Assembly: GCA_905200905.1 (NCBI GenBank)
Contig: CAJKMA010000022.1
Location: 1 to 38,093, forward strand
DNA: 38,093 nucleotides
From: an uncultured Bacillota bacterium
GTDB lineage: Bacteria > Bacillota > Clostridia > Lachnospirales > Lachnospiraceae
Direction of reading: 5' to 3'
The notes beneath the pieces are model-generated. The model searched no databases, was not told the DNA's origin, and saw only the letters and a program-made list of their open reading frames with translations. This document shows positions 15,945-24,706 of this stretch, in pieces. The first letter of the stretch is position 1. The number at the start of each line of letters is the position of its first letter. The position numbers and the translations under genes are program-made.

Positions 15945-17309
15945 ATGTCCAAGTTTATACATATGCTCCAGAATTTTGTGTGGGGGCCTGGAATGTTGGT
16001 TTTCTTTTTGGCAACAGGTGTCCGTTTTACGATAAAATCTGGTTTTTTTCAGATTACAGGACTTTCGGTCTGGGTAGGAAATACCCTTGGAGTTTTAACC
16101 AGAAAACGTGAAGTACGAAAGACCAAGGAAGCCCATGCTATGTCGCAGTTTCAATCTTTTTGTACCGCCCTGGCAGCTACCCTTGGCACAGGAAATATTA
16201 CAGGAGTGGCTACAGCTCTGGTGTTTGGAGGACCAGGGGCAATTTTCTGGATGTGGGTATCTGCTTTTTTGGGGATGATGACCAATTATGCAGAGAACTA
16301 TCTGGGAATCAAATACCGCTACCAAGATGAAAATGGAAGATGGGTAGGGGGAGCTATGGTTTATATGGAACGTGGCCTGGGATGTAAACCACTGGCAATC
16401 GTGTTTGCTCTGTGCTGTCTGGGAGCTTCCCTTGGTATGGGAAATATGGTTCAGGGAAACGCTATGGCAAAGGGGCTGGAGCATGCGTTTCATGTGTCAC
16501 CCTTTGTTTCCGGAGTTTTGTGTACCATAGGGGTTGCTGTGGTAGTGACAGGTGGGATGAAGCGCATTGGAGGGCTTACAGAAAAGTTGGTACCTTTCAT
16601 GGCAGCGTTGTATCTTAGCGGAGCCATAGGGGTACTTTTTGTTTTCCGAAAAGAGATTCCAGGAGCTTTTGCTTTGATTTTTACAGAGGCTTTCGGGCTT
16701 CGCCAGACAGTAGGTGGAATGGCGGGATATGGTGTAGGGCAGGCTATCCGTATGGGAATTGCCAGAGGGATTTTTTCCAATGAAGCTGGTCTTGGCTCTT
16801 CTGTTATGGCTCATGCCCAATCAGATGTAAAGGAGCCAGAAATACAGGGAATGTGGGGAATTTTAGAGATTTTTATTGATACTATGGTAGTATGTACCAT
16901 CACAGCACTGGTTATTTTAGTAAGTGGTGTATATGAGCCGGAAATCTTTCAAATCCATATTGCAAAAGGGCTGGAAGCAATAGATGGAACTACTCTTACT
17001 GGGATGGCGTTTGGCAGAGTAATTCCTTATGGAGAACAGGTGTTAGCAGTTGCTATTGTGTTGTTTGCCTTTGCTACGATTGTGGGCTGGTCCTATTTTG
17101 GAGAACAGACTGCCTATTATCTTGGAGGAGAAAAAAGTGCTAAGACCTACCGTCTTGTGTATAGTTTACTTACCCTTCCAGGCTGTATGCTGGCTCCGCA
17201 AATCATCTGGGAATTCGCTGATGTATTAAATGGAATGATGGCAATTCCAAATCTTATAGCCTTATTTTTTCTGGGAAAACAAGTGCAATATAGAAAAAGA
17301 AAAACATAA
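15945..17309 (+). CDS. Amino acid:sodium symporter (AGCS, alanine/glycine type)
   Basis: A 454-residue integral membrane carrier of the alanine-or-glycine:cation symporter family, importing small neutral amino acids with Na+. Recognisable motifs are TGVRFTIKSGFFQI, the substrate/ion region FCTALAATLGTGNITGVATAL, GPGAIFWMWVSAFLGM, NYAENYLGIKYR, and GIARGIFSNEAGLGSSVMAHA, which is close to the AGCS signature. Start ATG 15945 has a rather distant GAAAGGA. A terminator-like hairpin follows at 17339-17370. Exact substrate (Ala, Gly or Gln) cannot be fixed. Confidence 0.93.
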   Translation: MSKFIHMLQNFVWGPGMLVFFLATGVRFTIKSGFFQITGLSVWVGNTLGVLTRKREVRKTKEAHAMSQFQSFCTALAATLGTGNITGVATALVFGGPGAIFWMWVSAFLGMMTNYAENYLGIKYRYQDENGRWVGGAMVYMERGLGCKPLAIVFALCCLGASLGMGNMVQGNAMAKGLEHAFHVSPFVSGVLCTIGVAVVVTGGMKRIGGLTEKLVPFMAALYLSGAIGVLFVFRKEIPGAFALIFTEAFGLRQTVGGMAGYGVGQAIRMGIARGIFSNEAGLGSSVMAHAQSDVKEPEIQGMWGILEIFIDTMVVCTITALVILVSGVYEPEIFQIHIAKGLEAIDGTTLTGMAFGRVIPYGEQVLAVAIVLFAFATIVGWSYFGEQTAYYLGGEKSAKTYRLVYSLLTLPGCMLAPQIIWEFADVLNGMMAIPNLIALFFLGKQVQYRKRKT

Positions 17310-17338
17310 CACACGGTTATATTTTTTGCTTGAAAGTT

Positions 17339-17370
17339 AAACTCCCTTCACTTGTGAAAAAGGGAGTTTT
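17339..17370 (+). terminator. Terminator-like hairpin after the AGCS gene
   Basis: AAACTCCCTT (17339-17348) pairs perfectly with AAGGGAGTTT (17360-17369). The T tail is short (TTTT then CC), so efficiency may be modest and read-through into the HTH gene possible. Confidence 0.65.
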
Positions 17371-17434
17371 CCTGTATTCTGTAAGTAAGAAGAAAAGCTT
17401 TTCTCTTGAAAAAATAAAAAGAGAGGAATCTACT

Positions 17435-18550
17435 ATGAGAACAGGAGAATTAATCCGTACATTGCGTAAAGAGAAAAAATTGACACAGGAACAGGTGGCA
17501 GATTTACTAGGAGTATCTGCGCCAGCAGTGAACAAGTGGGAGAATGGAAATTCTATGCCAGATGTGATGCTGTTAGCCCCTCTGGCAAGGCTTTTAGGCA
17601 CAGATGTCAATACACTTTTGAATTTTCAGGAGGAATTAAGCGAGAAAGAAATCGGACGGATTGCCAATGAGATTTCCATGAAGCTTATAAAAGAAAACTA
17701 TGAAGAGGCTTTTGCAATAGGGGAAGAATATCTTCATAATTACCCTGGCTGCGGACAGCTTTACTTGAATTTGGGAAGTATTTATAATGGAGCAGCTGTG
17801 ATGGCAGGTGAGGCAAATAAGGAGTGGAAGGAAACCTTTACAAAAAAAGGGCAAGAGCTTTTGGACTATGCTTGCAAAAGTAAGGACAGATCAGTGGCAG
17901 ACCCAGCAGCTTATTACAATGTTATCAATGCCATAAACCAGGAAAATTTTCAAAAAGCAGAGCTTTTGTTAAGTCAGATTCCAGAAACATATATTAAGAA
18001 AGAGGATATTTATCCTGGATTTTATATGCGTCAGGAAAAATATGATGAGGCAAAAACCTGTCTGGAGAAGAAAATGCTAAATGAAGGAGCAGGGCTGATG
18101 ACAAGCATGGATATGTATGTGCTTACCTGCTTAAAATTAGGAGAACAGGAACGTGCAGAGAAGATAGCACAGCTGTTTCATCAAATAGCTGACCTGTTAA
18201 AAATTCCAGGGCTGAATCCTTATAGTGCGCCTTTGAATATGGTTTTGGAGGGCAGCAAAAAAGAGAAAACAAAAGAGGATTTGCAAAAACAAAGAGAGGA
18301 AGCATGGAAGCTTTTGGAACAGTTTTTGGAATTTTATATGAATCCGGAAAACACAAAATATGAAAATAGTATTCTTTTCCAAAAGATGGAACAGAGTGAG
18401 AAACAGGAAGCAGGAGAAATCAAGAAAAGCTACGGGGTTCTTATGGAGCGTGTTTTAGACACTATAGAGGAGAAAGAAGATGGCGCATTTTTAAGAGAAG
18501 ATGAGAGATTTGAAGAACGGTTTAAGCGGTTGAAACAAATCATTAAATAA
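17435..18550 (+). CDS. HTH (XRE) regulator with long TPR-like helical C-terminal region
   Basis: A 371-residue protein: residues 1-65 are an XRE DNA-binding domain (MRTGELIRTLRKEKKL, TQEQVADLLGVSAPAVNKWENG, then MLLAPLARLLGTDVNTLL), and ~75-371 form an alpha-helical array with TPR-like units (NYEEAFAIGEEYLHNYP; NFQKAELLLSQIP; KYDEAKTCLEKKML; GEQERAEKIAQLF). This HTH-helix-turn architecture is widespread in Clostridia; it resembles but is not shown to be an RRNPP peptide receptor. ATG 17435 has GAGAGG 8 bases upstream; a reading from 17330 would start within the preceding terminator. A terminator follows at once, so it is monocistronic or read through from the AGCS gene. Confidence 0.88.
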   Translation: MRTGELIRTLRKEKKLTQEQVADLLGVSAPAVNKWENGNSMPDVMLLAPLARLLGTDVNTLLNFQEELSEKEIGRIANEISMKLIKENYEEAFAIGEEYLHNYPGCGQLYLNLGSIYNGAAVMAGEANKEWKETFTKKGQELLDYACKSKDRSVADPAAYYNVINAINQENFQKAELLLSQIPETYIKKEDIYPGFYMRQEKYDEAKTCLEKKMLNEGAGLMTSMDMYVLTCLKLGEQERAEKIAQLFHQIADLLKIPGLNPYSAPLNMVLEGSKKEKTKEDLQKQREEAWKLLEQFLEFYMNPENTKYENSILFQKMEQSEKQEAGEIKKSYGVLMERVLDTIEEKEDGAFLREDERFEERFKRLKQIIK

Positions 18551-18566
18551 GATTCATGCTGTAGGG

Positions 18567-18598
18567 AAAGGGCTGTTGCATAGTGCAATGGCCTTTTT
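18567..18598 (+). terminator. Intrinsic terminator after the HTH-TPR gene
   Basis: AAAGGGCTGTTGCA (18567-18580) pairs with TGCAATGGCCTTT (18584-18596) with a G-U pair and one bulge, loop TAG, followed by T residues. The remaining ~120 bases up to the next gene are A/T-rich and should hold the promoter of the J-TPR gene; TATAAT at 18680-18685 has no good -35 partner. Confidence 0.8.
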
Positions 18599-18722
18599 AC
18601 ATGCTGGATTTTTTGTTCTACAGTGACAGAATGGGGGATTAGTGATAAAATAAAAACATATGTGAAGGTGATAAAAACTTATAATTCGTTGTATTAGAAT
18701 CGGATAGGGGGAGGAAGGGAAT

Positions 18723-21700
18723 ATGGATGAGAGAACTGCATTTGGAATTTTGGAAATTTCCGTAACAAAAGAAGTGGATAGAATTAAAAAAGCATACAGG
18801 GCAGTTTTAAAACATACAAATCCGGAGGATGATCCAGAAGGATTTAAACGTCTTCGTACTGCCTATGAGACAGCCTGTGCTTATGCAGTAAGTCCTCAAG
18901 AGGAGGAAGAACAATGTTCCCAGATAGATGCATGGATCAAACATGCAGAAGAGATATATGATTCTCTTTCCAAAAGAATCAATGTTGAGCAGTGGGAAAG
19001 TCTTTTGGATGAGGAAATTTGTCTGGATTTAGAAATAGGGGAAGAGGTAAAAGACAGATTCTTTGATTTTCTTATGGAGCATTACCGTTTGCCGAAAAAG
19101 GTGTGGGAACTTTTTGACCAGCGGTATTTTATAGAAGAGGACAAGCAGCAGTTTTTAGAACGATATCCTGAAAACTTTGTAAACTTTATGATTGACCAGT
19201 TACATATGGCAGCAGGATTTCCCTATGGACTTTTTGAAGGAGCTGATGATGGGGATTATGATGGGTTTTTGAATACGTATTTTGATCTTTATGATGCAGT
19301 AGAAGAGGAGAAAAAAGAGCTGGCACAAGATTTGTTGAGAAATCTGGATGCTTCTGGAATTTTTCATCCTCTAGTGGAAATGGAACGATATGCTTTGGAG
19401 ATTTCTCCTGAAACACAGGAAGATATTTGTACAAAGGTGAGGGGCTTTTTAGAAAAATATTCAGAGGAAATCCGTATTCAGATTCCAGGGGCAGCCTTAC
19501 TTTTAAAGGCAGGAAAACAAGAGGAAGCAGCCCGTTGGTATGAGGAAGTGTTAAAGAAAATACCAACCCATTATACTGCAAACTGGCAGCTGCTTCTTTA
19601 TTATAAGGAACAGGGAGAATATGAGAAAGCTAAAAAAAGAGGCGAGGAGATCATCTGTAATTTTGGAGCAAATCAGGAGCTTCAAACCAAAATGAAAGAG
19701 ATTAATGACGCACTTTTAAATAAGTATAAGAATAAGATAAAAGAAGGTCAAATAACTGGAGAAGAGTATATTGAGTTTGGATGGTGTTGCTTGCAAAATG
19801 AGTACTATACAGAAGGAATAGATACTCTTTTATCCTGGGAACCTGAGGAAAAAGAAAGGACAGGATATTACTGTATTTTAGAACGTTTATATTATTCAGA
19901 TAAAAAACCACAGCAGACAGAAGATATGGGATATTTGTGGATTGAAGCCATTAAAAAGGAAGCACCAGGGCTTACAAAAGAGGAACAGGAACATGTGCCA
20001 CAAAGGATTGCAGCTGCCTATTATATTATGGGAAGAGCCTGGATGGAAGAAGAAATTCAAGAGGAACATGCCCTAGAATGTCTGGAGAAGTCGCTGGAAT
20101 ATGATGACAAACAGGAAGAGTGCTATCTTGGAAAAATAGTGCTTTTGAGAAAATTAAATAGAAGGAAAGAGGCATTGGAAATCTGTGATAAGATTCTTTC
20201 TCTGAATGAAAAAAGTTTTTGGGCTTATGTGTACCGTATGGATTTATATGTGGATTTGAAAAATGGCCAGGGGGTTATTGATAATTATTATAAAGCTAGA
20301 GAAATCTATGCATATTATCCTCATTTGTATGAAACAGCAGCAGAAACATATTTAAAATATGACCAGTACGGGGATGCTATAGATGTTCTAAAAGAAGCAG
20401 AAAGATTAGAAATTAGCACTCACAAATTGCAATATTTGTATATTCGATGTAAACGTATTCTGAGAAAAACTTTGGAGGATACAAAAGAGCTTAAAAAAGA
20501 AATTTTAAAAGTTTTAAGTAGTATGGAGGAACAGGGAGAACCTCAAGAATATGCAGATGTATTAGCAGAAGCTGCCCGATGTTTTAGTAGCTTAGAGGAA
20601 GAAAAGGAAGCCCTTAGCTATATTCAAAAGGCTATTTTTATACGGCAGGAACCTGATTTTTATTGGGTTCAGAGTATGATAGAAATGAAGCTGCAAAAGT
20701 ATACCAAAGCCCTAAAAAGCCTGGAAATTTGCGAAAAAGCTTATCCAGATGGAGAGGAAGTATATTCCAGAATCGGCAGATGTTATTTCCGTTTAGGAGA
20801 GTATGAAAAAGCCCTGAGATATCATAAGAAGGTGTTGGAATTAGCACCAGAACACCGGTGTGCTAATAGTGATATTTTGGATATTTATAAAATCTGGTTG
20901 GATAGAAAGCAAAATCTTGCAGAGAGAAAAAGGCTTTATGAAGAAGGTATGTTCTATGCTAACCGGCAAATAGAAATTGAGCCTAACGCCTATTTTTATA
21001 TTGAGCGGGGAAACTTTCATATGTCATATCAACAGAGGCAGAGAGCTGTTTTGGATTATGAAAAAGCGATTGAATTGGAACCAGACAATGCTTATGGATA
21101 TTATAATATGGGGCGTGCTTATGAGTTTATGGGAAAATATGAAAAAGCTCTGGAATGTTTCCAGAAGTCTTTAGTAGTAGAGCGATCAGAAAGCCGTCTA
21201 GAAGCAAGGAAAAGTATGTGCGAGTGTGCAAGAAAGCTGGGGCATTATGAGGAGGCTATCCGTTACATAAAAGAAGAACTGGAAGCTTATCCCGATGATA
21301 CAGGCTGCAAAAAATGGATTTCTATTCTTTATGCATATATGGGAAAAGCGGAGGAAGCATCCTACTGGCTAAAAAAGAAATGTGGACAGGATATACAGCA
21401 GATGGAATATGAAAAAGCAGTGCTGTACATACAACTTGGAAAGGGAATGGAAGCAGAATTATTGCTTCAGGGGTTACAGCAAAAACGTTATCAGTTGGCG
21501 AAAATAGCAATGGCACAAGCCTGGAATTATCTGTACAATCTAGATGATAAAAAACGTAGTGCAAAGGCAGCAAAAAAAGCGGTGTCCTTGGAAAAAATAG
21601 GGACAGAAGATTATTTAAACGCCTGCATAATTCTAGAGGAAATTTACTATCGTATGGGAAAACAGAAAAAGGCAGAAAAAGCAGGAGAGGAGACCAGGCG

Positions 21701-22082
21701 AGGAATTCTGGCTTATTATGGGGAAGGTGCAGAACTTACCAGAAACAGAAAACAATATTGGTACCAGATGGGAAAATCTTATTATTTTCAGGGAGACTAT
21801 AAAAATGCAAAACTATGGTTTGGTAAAATGTATGGGGCAATGGAGGATTGTTCGGACTGCGCCGGATACCGAGGAAGAACCTGCTGTTTTGATATGTTTC
21901 TTGCCCAAGGGTTCTTGTATGAGATAGAGGGAGATTTGGATAATGCCTGGAGTTGTTATAAGTCTGCTTTGCAGGAAAATCCATTGGATTTCGATGCGTG
22001 TTATGCAAGAAAACGATTGAAAAAAGAAAGGAAGGATGATAAGGCGTATGATGATAGGAATCGATTTGGGAACAACCAATAG
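18723..22082 (+). CDS. Giant J-domain-like/TPR co-chaperone candidate, paired with HscC-type Hsp70
   Basis: A 1119-residue protein. Residues 1-55 look like a J domain (FGILEISVTKEVDRIKKAYR, then DPEGFKRLRTAYETA), but the essential HPD tripeptide reads H31-T-N-P-E-D. Residues ~60-240 are helical without clear motif. From ~255 to the end TPR-like repeats recur, best at 680-860 (EVYSRIGRCYFRLGEYEKAL; AYFYIERGNFHMSY; NAYGYYNMGRAYEFMGKYEKAL) and again at 1015-1110. A cysteine group (C1043-x2-C1046-x7-C1054-C1055) lies between the last repeats. There is no signal peptide or TM segment, so it is cytoplasmic. The gene overlaps the following hscC-like gene by 35 bases. In E. coli, HscC is linked with J proteins DjlB/DjlC; this is the plausible Firmicute counterpart, which is inference. 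Start ATG 18723 follows GGAGGAAGGGAAT. Confidence 0.82.
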   Translation: MDERTAFGILEISVTKEVDRIKKAYRAVLKHTNPEDDPEGFKRLRTAYETACAYAVSPQEEEEQCSQIDAWIKHAEEIYDSLSKRINVEQWESLLDEEICLDLEIGEEVKDRFFDFLMEHYRLPKKVWELFDQRYFIEEDKQQFLERYPENFVNFMIDQLHMAAGFPYGLFEGADDGDYDGFLNTYFDLYDAVEEEKKELAQDLLRNLDASGIFHPLVEMERYALEISPETQEDICTKVRGFLEKYSEEIRIQIPGAALLLKAGKQEEAARWYEEVLKKIPTHYTANWQLLLYYKEQGEYEKAKKRGEEIICNFGANQELQTKMKEINDALLNKYKNKIKEGQITGEEYIEFGWCCLQNEYYTEGIDTLLSWEPEEKERTGYYCILERLYYSDKKPQQTEDMGYLWIEAIKKEAPGLTKEEQEHVPQRIAAAYYIMGRAWMEEEIQEEHALECLEKSLEYDDKQEECYLGKIVLLRKLNRRKEALEICDKILSLNEKSFWAYVYRMDLYVDLKNGQGVIDNYYKAREIYAYYPHLYETAAETYLKYDQYGDAIDVLKEAERLEISTHKLQYLYIRCKRILRKTLEDTKELKKEILKVLSSMEEQGEPQEYADVLAEAARCFSSLEEEKEALSYIQKAIFIRQEPDFYWVQSMIEMKLQKYTKALKSLEICEKAYPDGEEVYSRIGRCYFRLGEYEKALRYHKKVLELAPEHRCANSDILDIYKIWLDRKQNLAERKRLYEEGMFYANRQIEIEPNAYFYIERGNFHMSYQQRQRAVLDYEKAIELEPDNAYGYYNMGRAYEFMGKYEKALECFQKSLVVERSESRLEARKSMCECARKLGHYEEAIRYIKEELEAYPDDTGCKKWISILYAYMGKAEEASYWLKKKCGQDIQQMEYEKAVLYIQLGKGMEAELLLQGLQQKRYQLAKIAMAQAWNYLYNLDDKKRSAKAAKKAVSLEKIGTEDYLNACIILEEIYYRMGKQKKAEKAGEETRRGILAYYGEGAELTRNRKQYWYQMGKSYYFQGDYKNAKLWFGKMYGAMEDCSDCAGYRGRTCCFDMFLAQGFLYEIEGDLDNAWSCYKSALQENPLDFDACYARKRLKKERKDDKAYDDRNRFGNNQ

Positions 22083-23742
22083 CCTGGCAGCATATTTTAC
22101 GGAGAAAGGTCCAAAAATCATTCCCAATAGACTGGGGAAGCATTTGACACCTTCTGTGGTAAGTATAGATGAAAAGCAGCAGATTTTCGTTGGAGAGACA
22201 GCTAGGGAAATGAGTATTCTGGAGCCAAGAAGTGGGGCTTCTGTGTTTAAAAGAAGTATGGGAAGCGCTAAGAAATTTATTTTGAGGGAAAAGGAATTTA
22301 CAGCGGAGGAGCTATCCTCTTTTGTGCTTCGGCAACTCAAGGAAGATGCAGAACAATATTTGGGAAAACCAGTAGAAGAGGCCATTATCAGCGTTCCAGC
22401 CTATTTTGATGACCAAAGGCGGAAGGCTACAAAACATGCAGGAGAATTGGCTGGACTTAGAGTAGAACGTATTATCAGTGAGCCAACAGCCGCAGCCATT
22501 GCCTACGGACTGTATGAGAAAAAAGAGAATACAAGATTTTTGGTATTTGACCTGGGTGGAGGTACTTTGGATGTATCGGTTCTGGAGTTGTTTGATGAGA
22601 TTTTAGAGGTACGAGCAGTAGCAGGAGATAACTATTTGGGAGGGGAAGATTTTACAGAATTGTTGGTCCATCATTTTCTGTCACAGTGTGGGGTTGCTAT
22701 GGAAAATCTCACGGAAAAAGAGCAGAAAGTTATTTGGAAAGAAGCAGAAAAATGCAAGTTGAATTTTTCTGCTAATGGAACCTCTGCTATGCACTGTAAG
22801 GTTCAGGAAGAAATAAAAGAAGTGGAAATTTCCTTAAAAGAGTATACACAATTATGTCAGCCTTTGCTTGCAAAAATTAGAAAACCAGTACAGCGCAGTC
22901 TTTCAGATGCCAGATTAAAGTTATCAGATATTGATGAGATTGTTCTAGTAGGAGGGGCTACTAGACTTTGTATTGTGCGGGATTTTATAATTAAAATGTT
23001 CCATAAATTTCCAGATATATCTATGAATCCAGATGAAGCAGTTGCTTTAGGGGCAGCGATTCAGGGGGCTATGAAAGAGAGAAATCAGGCAGTAAAAGAA
23101 GTGATTCTTACAGATGTTTGTGCCTTTACTTTGGGAACAGATGTGATGATTACAAGGGAAGATGGAAGTCAGGAAAGTGGGCATTTTTATCCAATTATTG
23201 AGCGTAATACTGTAATTCCTGCTAGTAGAACAGAGCGTTTTTATACCTGTAGGGATAATCAGGATATTGTGACTGTGCAGGTGCTTCAGGGAGAAAGCAG
23301 ATATGCAGCAAATAACCTGTTTTTAGGAGAAATCAGTGTGGAAGTACCAAAAAAGAAAGCTGGAGAAGAAAGCATTGATGTGACCTATACCTATGATATT
23401 AATTCCATTTTAGAGGTGGAGGTACAGGTGAATTCTACAAAAGAGAAAATGCGGAAAATTATGAAAAACAGGGAAAATCATATGACAGAAGAAGAGATAG
23501 AAGCCAGAATGCAGGAGCTTTCCTATCTCAAAATTCATCCACGGGAGCAAGAAGAAAATAAGCTTTTTTTACTGCAAGGAGAGCGTCTTTATGAGGAATG
23601 TATTGGTGATACAAGGAAACAGATGGAGTATGAATTACAGCGTTTTGAAATGGTGTTAAATACCAGAGATAAGAGAAAAATAGAAGAAGCGGCAAAAAGG
23701 CTTGCAAAAGTTATGCAGGAAATAGAAGAAGAGATGGAGTGA
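22048..23742 (+). CDS. hscC: HscC-type Hsp70 chaperone
   Basis: A 564-residue Hsp70. The ATPase domain has all phosphate and adenosine motifs: MIGIDLGTTNSLAAYF, VISVPAYFDDQRRKA, EPTAAAIAYGL, FLVFDLGGGTLDVSVLE and EIVLVGGATRL. It resembles HscC rather than DnaK in VFKRSMGS, the spacing SIDEKQQIFVG, the interdomain segment VILTDVCAFTLG (DnaK has VLLLDVTPLSLG), and SYLKIHPRE near the C-terminus. As in HscC the helical lid is short and lacks the DnaK tail. Start ATG 22048 (MMIGID) is chosen; ATG 22036 or 22051 are close alternatives and no spacing is ideal. The start overlaps the J-TPR gene, implying translational coupling and a dedicated pair. AEC transporter follows after 12 bases. Confidence 0.93.
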   Translation: MMIGIDLGTTNSLAAYFTEKGPKIIPNRLGKHLTPSVVSIDEKQQIFVGETAREMSILEPRSGASVFKRSMGSAKKFILREKEFTAEELSSFVLRQLKEDAEQYLGKPVEEAIISVPAYFDDQRRKATKHAGELAGLRVERIISEPTAAAIAYGLYEKKENTRFLVFDLGGGTLDVSVLELFDEILEVRAVAGDNYLGGEDFTELLVHHFLSQCGVAMENLTEKEQKVIWKEAEKCKLNFSANGTSAMHCKVQEEIKEVEISLKEYTQLCQPLLAKIRKPVQRSLSDARLKLSDIDEIVLVGGATRLCIVRDFIIKMFHKFPDISMNPDEAVALGAAIQGAMKERNQAVKEVILTDVCAFTLGTDVMITREDGSQESGHFYPIIERNTVIPASRTERFYTCRDNQDIVTVQVLQGESRYAANNLFLGEISVEVPKKKAGEESIDVTYTYDINSILEVEVQVNSTKEKMRKIMKNRENHMTEEEIEARMQELSYLKIHPREQEENKLFLLQGERLYEECIGDTRKQMEYELQRFEMVLNTRDKRKIEEAAKRLAKVMQEIEEEME

Positions 23743-23754
23743 CAGAAGAAGAAC

Positions 23755-24687
23755 ATGGAATTAAGTATATTATTATTAGGACAAATGCTGTCTATGATGC
23801 TCATGATTCTTATGGGATTCGCAGCAGTGAAAACAAAACTAGTTACCAGCAGCCAAAGTTCGGTAATTTCAGCCTTGACTTTGTACATTATTGTACCTTG
23901 TGTGGTGATTGACAGTTTTCAGATTTCCTATTCCCAGGAAAAGCTAAAAGGTTTACTTTTAGCATCTGGATTTGCAGTACTGATGCATGTGTTGTTTATT
24001 GCTGTAACAGGTCTTATAGGAAGAAAATGGAACATAAGCTCTATTGAAAAAGCATCGGTGATTTACTCCAATGGGGGTAATATTATCATTCCTCTAGTTT
24101 CTGCTTTATTGGGGCAGGAGCAGGTTTTTTACTGTTGTGCTTTTATTATGGTACAGACTTTTTTCTTCTGGACCCATACAGTGGGACTTATTGGAGGAAA
24201 GAGTCAGGTGAGCTTGAGGAAAATCCTTGGAAATCCCAATGTAATTGCTATTGTTATAGGGCTTATTTTGTTCTTTACTAATACAAAATTACCTGGAATT
24301 TTGGGAACTACAGTGTCCTCTATGGGAGGAATTGTGGGACCCATCTGTATGTTAATGATTGGAATGATTATGGCAGAGGCAGACCTAAAACGTGTTTTTT
24401 TATCTGGAAGAAATTGGTTAGTTTGTGCAGGGCGGCTGCTGTTTTGCCCACTTTTGATGATATTGGTTTTATGGATTTCTAGGGTAACCGTGACCATTCC
24501 TTTTGCAAAGGATGTGCTGCTGATTCTGTTTTTGGCTATTGCGGCGCCAGTGGCAGCAACGGTAACTCAGATGGCAAGTCTATTTCATAATCATGAAGAA
24601 CAGGCAGGAGCAGTGAATGTTATGTCTGTAATTTTAAGTATTCTTACTATGCCGGTTATGGTGGCACTTTATCAGAAAATTTTATAA
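23755..24687 (+). CDS. AEC (auxin efflux carrier) family transporter
   Basis: A 310-residue membrane protein with about ten TM helices split into two five-helix halves. Family marks include LTLYIIVPCVVIDSF in the first half with the conserved Pro in the broken helix, YSNGGNIIIPLVSALLG, LGNPNVIAIVIGLILF between halves, and LAIAAPVAATVTQMASLF in the second, matching AEC permeases such as MleP-type malate carriers. Substrate is unknown; organic acids are the usual guess. It sits 12 bases after hscC and 19 before truA, thus inside the same operon, though no functional link is evident. Confidence 0.9.
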   Translation: MELSILLLGQMLSMMLMILMGFAAVKTKLVTSSQSSVISALTLYIIVPCVVIDSFQISYSQEKLKGLLLASGFAVLMHVLFIAVTGLIGRKWNISSIEKASVIYSNGGNIIIPLVSALLGQEQVFYCCAFIMVQTFFFWTHTVGLIGGKSQVSLRKILGNPNVIAIVIGLILFFTNTKLPGILGTTVSSMGGIVGPICMLMIGMIMAEADLKRVFLSGRNWLVCAGRLLFCPLLMILVLWISRVTVTIPFAKDVLLILFLAIAAPVAATVTQMASLFHNHEEQAGAVNVMSVILSILTMPVMVALYQKIL

Positions 24688-24706
24688 AAGAAAGAGGATA
24701 TAGAGT

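Noticed and set aside
18601..18642. Thirteen-codon open frame (ATG 18601) after the HTH-TPR gene, as a possible signal peptide gene
   Set aside because: It follows directly on the terminator T run, has no ribosome binding site, and its product has no secretion-signal character.
21813..22385. Antisense open frame of 190 codons opposite the J-TPR/hscC junction
   Set aside because: No ribosome binding site or recognisable domain; its composition mirrors the coding frame below it.
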